Shown one piece after another: positions 6,099 through 11,660 of a stretch of 11,660 nt of DNA. A program made the translations under genes and the position numbers. The DNA comes from an uncultured Lachnospiraceae bacterium (GTDB lineage: Bacteria; Bacillota; Clostridia; Lachnospirales; Lachnospiraceae): contig CAJTOW010000082.1 of NCBI GenBank assembly GCA_910577655.1, positions 1-11,660 on the forward strand, written 5' to 3'. Position 1 is the stretch's first letter. The number at the start of each line of letters is the position of its first letter. The notes under the pieces were generated by a model, which had not been told where the DNA came from, searched no databases, and saw nothing but the letters and a program-made list of their open reading frames with translations.

Positions 6099-6245
6099 AA
6101 GTTTTCAGGTGCCAGCAAGTTCCTTCCACTGGTAGATATTCCGGATATGCCAGGACTGCTGGCCGAAGGCAGGCTTGGGGATGTAGTAACCAGCGGACGG
6201 ATATTGGAATATATTAAAGAACCTGCCCCAAAACCAGCCAAATGA
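6099..6245 (+). pseudogene. Remnant C-terminus of an unidentified + strand gene
   Basis: After a TAA at 6096-6098 the + strand is open for 48 codons to TGA at 6243-6245. The translation includes KFLPLVDIPDMPGLLAEG and GDVVTSGRILEYIKEP and ends KPAPKPAK-like (PAPKPAK). It reads like a real globular C-terminus with a Lys/Pro tail, unlike the other two frames. No start codon with a ribosome site is present, and the DNA immediately upstream is the AT-rich promoter of the opposite-strand pfkB operon, so the piece would be 5'-truncated. Its stop codon falls inside the 16-bp hairpin at 6237-6274, as if that hairpin were once this gene's terminator. I cannot name the family. Confidence 0.35.
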
Positions 6246-6274
6246 AGGCAGCCCACACGCTGCCTTCATTTGGC
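6237..6274 (-). terminator. 16-bp hairpin after the ABC ATPase gene
   Basis: GCCAAATGAAGGCAGC and its exact complement flank a six-base loop (16 perfect pairs). On the minus strand it is followed by TGGTTTTGGGG, a short U run offset by three bases; on the + strand no U run follows. It lies about 80 bases after the ATPase stop and before the pfkB promoter, so a weak terminator or 3'-end stabiliser for the alpha-glucan operon is the best reading. Confidence 0.5.
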
Positions 6275-6353
6275 CCCAGTCCCCGTAAAGGGCATCCGTG
6301 GTGTCCCGCAAACTGTAACCCACAGCTGCCAGAATGCGCTTTTTTGACACCTT

Positions 6354-7466
6354 CTAATTCACAACCGCCTTCTCTGTCTCCTTATCAAACACATGAATCT
6401 TCTCCACATCCAGCGCGAACCGCACCCGGTCCCCGGTTCTTGCGGCGGTGGCCGGATTCACCCGTGCCGTCATGCCGGAGCCCTCCAGGTCAAAGTACAG
6501 GAATACCTCGGCGCCCAGAAGCTCGTAGACATTGATCTTTGCTTCCACGATGCTTCCGGCAAACTTTGCCAGCATCTCCGGTGAATCGTGGACATCCTCC
6601 GGGCGGATCCCCATGATCACGGTCTTACCGTTGTAGCCGCCCTCTTCCAGGGCCTTTGCCTTCTCTCCGGAAAGCCGGATCTGGCAGGGGCCCACATGGA
6701 GTACTGCCTGGTTTCCGCTGATCTCGCAGACCGCGTCGGCAAAATTCATCTGGGGAGAGCCGATAAAACCGGCTACAAACACATTGACCGGATTGTTGTA
6801 CAGATTCTGGGGGGAGTCGATCTGCTGGACCACCCCGTCCTTCATGACCACGATCCGGCTGCCCAGGGTCATGGCCTCGGTCTGGTCATGGGTCACGTAG
6901 ATGATGGTGGAGCCCAGCCGCTGGTGGAGCCTGGAGATCTCCGTGCGCATCTGGACCCGCAGCTTGGCGTCCAGATTGGACAGAGGCTCATCCATAAGGA
7001 ACACCTTGGGATCACGGACAATGGCCCGGCCCATGGCTACCCGCTGTCTCTGGCCTCCGGAGAGGGCCTTGGGCTTCCTGTCCAGAAGCTTCTCCAGATC
7101 CAGGATCCTGGCCGCGTCCCGGACCTTCCTGTCGATCTCATCCTTAGGCGACTTTTTAAGCTTTAAGGCAAAGGCCATGTTGTCGTACACGGTCATATGG
7201 GGATACAGCGCATAGTTCTGGAATACCATGGCGATATCCCGGTCCTTGGGTTCCACATCATTGATCCTGCGCCCGTCGATACATAAGTCCCCGGATGTGA
7301 TCTCCTCCAGCCCCGCGATCATACGCAGGGTGGTGGACTTGCCGCAGCCGGAAGGCCCCACGAAAATGATGAACTCCTTGTCTGCGATCTCCATGTTGAA
7401 ATTCTTCACTGCTTCATATCCGTTGGGATATTGTTTGCATATATTTTTTAATGATATCTCTGCCAT
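6354..7466 (-). CDS. msmK: ABC transporter ATP-binding protein, MsmK/UgpC/MalK type
   Basis: A 370-residue cytoplasmic ATPase that drives CUT1-type oligosaccharide importers. Visible motifs are Walker A GPSGCGKST (37-45), Q-loop Gln83, signature LSGGQRQ (135-141), Walker B VFLMDE (155-160), D-loop NLDA (164-167) and switch His193, followed by a C-terminal TOBE/OB-type regulatory domain (about 235-370, with GIRPEDV at 286-292). All catalytic residues are present. The start chosen is the ATG at 7464-7466 with AAAGGAG seven bases upstream; an in-frame extension of 30 codons would run through a palindromic repeat and has no such site. No permease or binding-protein gene is visible, so partners must lie upstream of the window or elsewhere. 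MsmK-type ATPases are known to serve several sugar permeases. The preceding GH66 gene points to isomalto-oligosaccharides. Confidence 0.93.
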   Translation of the reverse strand: MAEISLKNICKQYPNGYEAVKNFNMEIADKEFIIFVGPSGCGKSTTLRMIAGLEEITSGDLCIDGRRINDVEPKDRDIAMVFQNYALYPHMTVYDNMAFALKLKKSPKDEIDRKVRDAARILDLEKLLDRKPKALSGGQRQRVAMGRAIVRDPKVFLMDEPLSNLDAKLRVQMRTEISRLHQRLGSTIIYVTHDQTEAMTLGSRIVVMKDGVVQQIDSPQNLYNNPVNVFVAGFIGSPQMNFADAVCEISGNQAVLHVGPCQIRLSGEKAKALEEGGYNGKTVIMGIRPEDVHDSPEMLAKFAGSIVEAKINVYELLGAEVFLYFDLEGSGMTARVNPATAARTGDRVRFALDVEKIHVFDKETEKAVVN

Positions 7467-7495
7467 TTTCCGGCTCCTTTCCAGTTTCCCTGCCC

Positions 7496-7575
7496 GTAAC
7501 AGTCCGGATACCCCCTGAAATGTTACGGCATATGGCCGTATGCCGTAACAGTTCAAGGGTTATCTGAACTGTTAC
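7496..7575. repeat. 80-bp compound palindrome between the GH66 and ATPase genes
   Basis: Two 31-bp units (7496-7526 and 7545-7575), 26 of 31 bases identical when one is reversed, flank the palindromic spacer GGCATATGGCCGTATGCC (7527-7544). Three hairpins interlock: GTAACA/TGTTAC in unit one, TGTTACGGCATA/TATGCCGTAACA (7521-7550, 12 perfect pairs) and GTAACAGTTCA/TGAACTGTTAC (7545-7575, 11 perfect pairs). The middle one competes with the outer two. Four GTAACA half-sites alternate in direction at 25-, 24- and 25-base steps. It has no U tract. It could be a REP/BIME-like element, a multi-site operator or an RNA switch or processing site. Confidence 0.8.
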
Positions 7576-7637
7576 GTACGATCAGCGCAGCCAGTACGCA
7601 GACCTGTCTGAACGGTTGCCCCGGCCTGTCATTTCAT

Positions 7638-9461
7638 CTACTCCATCACTACCATAGTGTAATATTCCAGATACGGCAGTGTAAATGTCACCGTCCCATC
7701 CTTCTCATTAAATGGAATTTCCTGCCGGATGCCGCCCTGGTAATCCGGGGAAGCTGCCCAGATTTTCTCCGGAACCCTGCTGCAGTAGTGGCTCACCGTC
7801 ACCTGCTGCCGGATCCGGGGCGCTGTCTGTGCCAGCCCCTTATCCACCCAGCTGTCATGGGCCGCCCCGTCAAAATTCAGAAGATGGAGGATCTCCCGGT
7901 CCGGCTCCCCTGCCTGACGGCGGACCTTCGTAAAGGAGGTCACATTTCCCGGCTTGAAATCCGAACCGGTACGCCGTCCGTCTACAAAGGTCTCATCCCG
8001 GACCTCCGTGAGTCCGGTACCCCGCAGCAGATTCTCGTAGGCCACCAGAAAATCATACTGGCGCCGCAGATCCTGTTCCAGTCTGCCGGTGATCTGCATG
8101 GAATTTCCCGGATAGTACTCGCTGGACAGCATCCCGGTATCCCCCAGCTCCAGATGGCTTGCCCCGGCGGACATGAGCACGGCGTTCACATAGTTGATGG
8201 AAGGCCGGTTGAAGTTCTCTGACTTGGGCGCGTCATAATTCATGTAGGCCGCGATCACGGTTCCACGCTTCCCGCCGTTCTGCCTGTAGATTTCGTCCAC
8301 CTTCTCCTTCAGGGCGGCAAAATCCGGCGTGTCCGAGGGCCATACCTCCATGTAGACGATATCATAGTCCACGGCCTTTAGCTGGGGCTCCATGCCGTAG
8401 GCGGATACCGGGTTAAAGATCACTTTCTTGTCCAGCTCCTTTACCAGGCGGTTCAGCATGGGGACATAGGCATTGTCCAGGGAGATCTCATTGCCCTCAT
8501 AATCGTACCGGTTTCCCCTTGGGCCTAAGGAATCCACCTGGATCCCGTCGTAGGGATAGACGGCAAACAGATCCTGGTGCACCCTGATATAATAATCCTG
8601 CCACATCCGGTTGGCCGGGTTCATGAGCCAGAATTTCTCCGTCTCCCAGCCGATCCCCGAAATGTCATGGACATCCTGCTCCTGGTGGCGCTGGTCACAG
8701 TACATGCCCCACTCCGGGCTGACTCCTGCCTGCTCATAATTGTCATAGGTGCCGAAGATCAGGTTGTAGAAGAAGGACTTCATGTTCAGCCGGTGCCCGG
8801 TCTCTATGGTATCCAGCAGGGTCTGCCTTCTGGCCAGGGACCGGTTCAGGGTGTTCCAGGTGTCCGCAGGCGCCTCCACGGTTCCTGCCAGGGGCTTTTC
8901 CTGGGTGTCAAATACATCATAGTAGAACAGGCCGTTGATGTGGTGGTTCTTAAGCCGCTCCAGAGCCTGGACCACCTCCCCTTCTGCCCGGTCCATTTTG
9001 GTCACGTAGCCGTATCTGGGAAATACATTCCAGTCCGAGGACACGTCCACCCCCGTCATCCGGTAGTCTGCCAGCCTTCCGTCCAGATAGAGATAGGCCT
9101 CCAGGGCATAGCCGGTAAAATCCTTCCCCGGCGCCGGAACCTCAAAGGAGATTCCGGAATCAGCCGGAGAAACCGCCATCTCCTGCTCCCACACAGCCTG
9201 GTCCAGGTGCCGCAGGATGAGAAGGAGTCTCCCTTCTGCCGCCGTCCTGTCTCCGCCGGAGAATTCCACTCTGGCCCGGATCGTCTCCCCGGGACTGTAC
9301 ATGCTCCGGTCCGTGGTCATCTCACGGATCCAGGCTCCCGGACGCTCTGCCTCTGCCATATTTATTTCCTGCCGCGCAGCCCACGCCGGTCTTCCCGGTG
9401 CGGCGGCCCCGGCTATAAGGGCCACCCCAAGGAAAAGGGCTGCCTTGCTTTTTCCTTTCAT
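7638..9461 (-). CDS. Secreted glycoside hydrolase family 66 enzyme (dextranase / cycloisomaltooligosaccharide glucanotransferase family)
   Basis: A 607-residue exported enzyme expected to cut or transglycosylate alpha-1,6-glucan. Residues 1-28 form a signal peptide (KGKSK, hydrophobic core, cleavage after AWA) with no lipobox. An N-terminal beta-sandwich (about 48-140, with TDRSMYSPGETIRA) precedes the (beta/alpha)8 catalytic domain, which has the GH66-like segments GYVTKMD (151-157), HINGLFYYD (174-182) and GTYDNYEQAGVSPEW (237-251). By family pattern the nucleophile is Asp310 in YDGIQVDSLG and the acid/base Glu372 in DIVYMEVWP. About residues 500-607 form a C-terminal beta domain. The short length argues against the inserted CBM35 of classical cycloisomaltooligosaccharide glucanotransferases, so dextranase is slightly preferred. 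The start at 9459-9461 has AGGAGG seven bases upstream. The gene follows the binding-module protein by 65 bases and is probably cotranscribed with it. Confidence 0.85.
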   Translation of the reverse strand: MKGKSKAALFLGVALIAGAAAPGRPAWAARQEINMAEAERPGAWIREMTTDRSMYSPGETIRARVEFSGGDRTAAEGRLLLILRHLDQAVWEQEMAVSPADSGISFEVPAPGKDFTGYALEAYLYLDGRLADYRMTGVDVSSDWNVFPRYGYVTKMDRAEGEVVQALERLKNHHINGLFYYDVFDTQEKPLAGTVEAPADTWNTLNRSLARRQTLLDTIETGHRLNMKSFFYNLIFGTYDNYEQAGVSPEWGMYCDQRHQEQDVHDISGIGWETEKFWLMNPANRMWQDYYIRVHQDLFAVYPYDGIQVDSLGPRGNRYDYEGNEISLDNAYVPMLNRLVKELDKKVIFNPVSAYGMEPQLKAVDYDIVYMEVWPSDTPDFAALKEKVDEIYRQNGGKRGTVIAAYMNYDAPKSENFNRPSINYVNAVLMSAGASHLELGDTGMLSSEYYPGNSMQITGRLEQDLRRQYDFLVAYENLLRGTGLTEVRDETFVDGRRTGSDFKPGNVTSFTKVRRQAGEPDREILHLLNFDGAAHDSWVDKGLAQTAPRIRQQVTVSHYCSRVPEKIWAASPDYQGGIRQEIPFNEKDGTVTFTLPYLEYYTMVVME

Positions 9462-9526
9462 TATTTTTCCTCCTTACAAGTCTCCCCGTACCTGCCTCTG
9501 CCGCTGATTTTCCGGCCGAAGAAAGT

Positions 9527-11660
9527 CTATTCCACCGGTTCCAGCACCAGGGCGCTGACCCAGCCGAAGAAATCCCCGTCCTGGCCCACGATGGTAACCA
9601 CATCCGACGGCTTTAAGTACAAAAGCCTTTCCAGCTTATCCGAGGACATCCCGTTGTCCCCATAGTCCGAGGGCTTCCTCAGGATACTGCCCGCAGGCTG
9701 GCCGTTGACACGGATCTCAAACCGTTCCCTGGAACCATTGGAAATAACAGCGATCCTGTACTGGCCTTCCACGAAGGATACATGATCCCCCAGGGGGATC
9801 TCAAGGGCCTCCCCGGGCTGCAGATCCGCCGCCGCCAGGTACATGCTTGCTGTGCCATAGGCATAGGCGGGATACCGGTACTCTTCCAGAGACTGCGGGT
9901 TCCTGGCATTGACCGGAATCAGGTATACCTTGTCTACCCATCCGAACGGCCCGGATTCGTCTCCCGGCGCAAAGATGCTGATGGTGTCACCGGCATTTAC
10001 GGATACCGGCCGCTGCAGTACGTCCAGGGTCATGGAGCCCATGTCAAAATTGGTCTCATTTCTGGTGATGGAACCCATCCGCTCCCCGTTCTTCCGGATG
10101 ACCATGGCAGTCCGGTTGCCGTTGCTGAGTACTCCGATATAGTAAGTTCCTCCGGTGAACGTCCCGTTGGAGGCCAGGGGAATGGTGATCGTCTCTCCCG
10201 GCTGGAGATCCGCAGCTGGATTGTCCTTCTGTTTCGTATAGAAGTCTTCCCCCTCCCAGGTATACCAGCTTCTGTCACCGGCGTTCCCGTCTGCGGTCTG
10301 CACCTGGGTTAAGGACACATCGTCCACCCAGCCGTACTTTCCGCCGGTCTGCCCTTCAATGGCCAGAATGTCCCCCGGCCTCAGCTCTATGGGCGTTCCC
10401 AGGGTATCCTCGGTCATCTCGGTCATCCCGTACCCGGTTTCCTTGCGGGTGATATTGCCTGCGGTCCATCCGTTGACCTTGACCCGGAAGAATTCCCGGT
10501 TGCCGCAGGAGCGGACCGTCACCCGGTAGGTGCCTTCCCGGAATCTTCCGTTGTCGGATACGGGAATCAGGATCTGTTCCCCTGGCTGCAGGTCCGCCGT
10601 GGGAGAATCATTCTGGGCCTTGTAGTAAGCCTCTCCCTGGTAGACCAGCTTTCCGTCCTCCATGGAGACATGGGGCTGGCCGCCGGACTCAAAATCTCCG
10701 GCCAGAGCCACCGGGATCCTGCCGCCTACCCGGTTCAAAAAGTCTGCCCCGGTTACCTGGCGCCTGCTGTTAAGGACAATCCGGTCCACCCAGTTGCCGC
10801 AGTTGTCCGTGTCCTGCTCCGGGAATTCCACTGTGAGAATATCCCCGGGCTTCAGATGAATCCGCTCAGATCCGATCTCCTTTGTCATATACTTCATTTC
10901 ATAGCCGGACCCGGCCCGTTCTCCCTCCAGCACCTGGACTCCGTTGACGCACACGATCCAGCGTCTCATGGTGCCGGTGGTATACATGGTAAAATGATAA
11001 TCATTTTCTTCGAAGCCTTCCGAAGCCAGAATGGGAATTTCCAGCTTTCTGTAAGGGCTGTTCACATTGGCCACGGTTCCGTTCTGCTCCAGTTCATAGA
11101 CATAGTAGTCCTCTGCTTCCAGGGTAATCCGGGATTCTGGAGCCGGGATCTCCGGGACTCTGTCCGTCTCCTTTAACTGCACATAATCCACCCAGCCGTA
11201 GGGGCCGCCCTGGTTCTCCTGCCCCGGCGCATAGAGGGTGATCTCATCGTCCTGGGTCAGGGATAGCACCAGGGGAAGCTCCGCCAGGTCCATCTGGCCC
11301 CAGTCTGTGCTCTCCCGGTTAATCATGCCCACCACACGGCCGTTGACAAGAACCATCAGCTTTGTCCTGGGCCCGCAGGTCCGGACAGAGAGAATGTAAT
11401 TGCCCTGGGCAAACCCCGGCTGGTCCTTCACCGGCAGAGTCAGGGACTCTCCGGGCTGCAGATCCGCGTACTGGCCATTGTCACCGGTAGTCCTGTCATA
11501 ATAATCCACTCCCGGATAATACAGCTCGCTGCCCATGGCCTGATTCACCAGACCGTAGATGCCGGGCTCCTCTGTCTGGAATACCACATACTCCCCGTCT
11601 TCACTGAGTTCAAAGGAGATGCGGGTCTTCTTTCCGCCCTCCTGGATGTGGTATAGGGAC
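9527..11660 (-). CDS. C-terminal part of a large protein with five tandem CBM6/CBM35-like modules
   Basis: The frame is open to the window edge, so the 710 visible residues are only the C-terminal part; no start codon should be assigned inside the window. Five beta-sandwich-like modules occur at about residues 44-163, 178-297, 338-452, 465-581 and 595-708. Most share ADLQPGE near the front, a Y.i.V.s.GnR strand, VNG, a PGD loop and GWVD near the end; module 2 is the most divergent and lacks ADLQPGE. Short LEAEDYY or WEGEDFY starts recall the calcium-site motif of CBM6/35-clan modules. The 43 residues before module 1 (SLYHIQEGGKKTRISFELS and on) suggest another domain upstream, perhaps catalytic. 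No sortase motif or membrane anchor is present at the C-terminus. Placement before a GH66 gene suggests binding to dextran-like polysaccharide outside the cell. The ligand and any enzyme activity are unknown. Confidence 0.8.
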   Translation of the reverse strand, partial: SLYHIQEGGKKTRISFELSEDGEYVVFQTEEPGIYGLVNQAMGSELYYPGVDYYDRTTGDNGQYADLQPGESLTLPVKDQPGFAQGNYILSVRTCGPRTKLMVLVNGRVVGMINRESTDWGQMDLAELPLVLSLTQDDEITLYAPGQENQGGPYGWVDYVQLKETDRVPEIPAPESRITLEAEDYYVYELEQNGTVANVNSPYRKLEIPILASEGFEENDYHFTMYTTGTMRRWIVCVNGVQVLEGERAGSGYEMKYMTKEIGSERIHLKPGDILTVEFPEQDTDNCGNWVDRIVLNSRRQVTGADFLNRVGGRIPVALAGDFESGGQPHVSMEDGKLVYQGEAYYKAQNDSPTADLQPGEQILIPVSDNGRFREGTYRVTVRSCGNREFFRVKVNGWTAGNITRKETGYGMTEMTEDTLGTPIELRPGDILAIEGQTGGKYGWVDDVSLTQVQTADGNAGDRSWYTWEGEDFYTKQKDNPAADLQPGETITIPLASNGTFTGGTYYIGVLSNGNRTAMVIRKNGERMGSITRNETNFDMGSMTLDVLQRPVSVNAGDTISIFAPGDESGPFGWVDKVYLIPVNARNPQSLEEYRYPAYAYGTASMYLAAADLQPGEALEIPLGDHVSFVEGQYRIAVISNGSRERFEIRVNGQPAGSILRKPSDYGDNGMSSDKLERLLYLKPSDVVTIVGQDGDFFGWVSALVLEPVE
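9533..11530 (-). repeat. Five-fold protein-module repeat in the binding protein
   Basis: Module-coding segments lie at about 11171-11530, 10769-11128, 10304-10648, 9917-10267 and 9533-9877. Four of five encode ADLQPGE from near-identical DNA (ctgcagatccgc-like on the + strand near 9820, 10203, 10586 and 11457), while the surrounding sequence has diverged. This points to old duplication of whole modules with conserved core turns rather than recent copying. Confidence 0.75.

Noticed and set aside
6105..6350. 81-codon minus-strand frame with GTG start after the ATPase gene
   Set aside because: The putative ribosome site touches the GTG, the frame runs through the 16-bp hairpin, and the opposite strand gives more protein-like sequence.
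7467..7556. 30-residue N-terminal extension of the ABC ATPase
   Set aside because: It crosses the palindromic repeat; the ATG at 7464-7466 has AAAGGAG at good spacing and gives the normal family N-terminus.

Overview
All recognisable genes lie on the minus strand, so transcription runs from high to low coordinates. The window looks like chromosomal DNA of a gut-type Clostridia/Lachnospiraceae bacterium (the Hungatella/Enterocloster/Clostridium kind). The reasons are strong AGGAGG-type ribosome sites, GC-rich genes split by AT-rich promoter islands, a Gram-positive multi-sugar ABC ATPase, a one-chain PTS mannitol-type permease, and the start of an Rpn/PD-(D/E)XK-family gene of a type common in these genomes. 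The genus is an inference.

Region A (11660 to about 6240) is the distal part of an extracellular alpha-glucan (dextran or isomalto-oligosaccharide) locus. It holds the C-terminal 710 residues of a large protein made of five tandem carbohydrate-binding-type modules, then a secreted GH66 enzyme (dextranase or cycloisomaltooligosaccharide glucanotransferase family), then an MsmK/UgpC-type ABC sugar-transport ATPase. An 80-bp near-perfect palindrome made of interlocking hairpins sits between the GH66 and ATPase genes. A 16-bp hairpin follows the ATPase gene.

Region B (about 6100 to 554) is a PTS sugar or sugar-alcohol operon with the order pfkB-type kinase, SorE-like zinc dehydrogenase, DeoR-family regulator, mtlA-type PTS EIICBA. 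It has a good promoter with several palindromic operator candidates before pfkB, a second likely promoter before the dehydrogenase, a cloverleaf-like RNA leader before the regulator, and a possible 24-codon leader ORF coupled to the TTG start of mtlA. A terminator-like structure closes it. No mtlD (mannitol-1-phosphate 5-dehydrogenase) is present. The gene set suggests that the imported polyol phosphate is oxidised next to its phosphate to a ketose 1-phosphate such as fructose 1-phosphate, then phosphorylated by the PfkB kinase. This is an inference, but it is the most interesting metabolic idea in the window.

Region C (257 to 1) is the 5' end of an Rpn-family gene, interrupted by a one-base frameshift in a short A tract. 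It has its own extended -10 promoter. Between regions A and B a + strand stretch (6099-6245) reads like the C-terminus of a lost gene.
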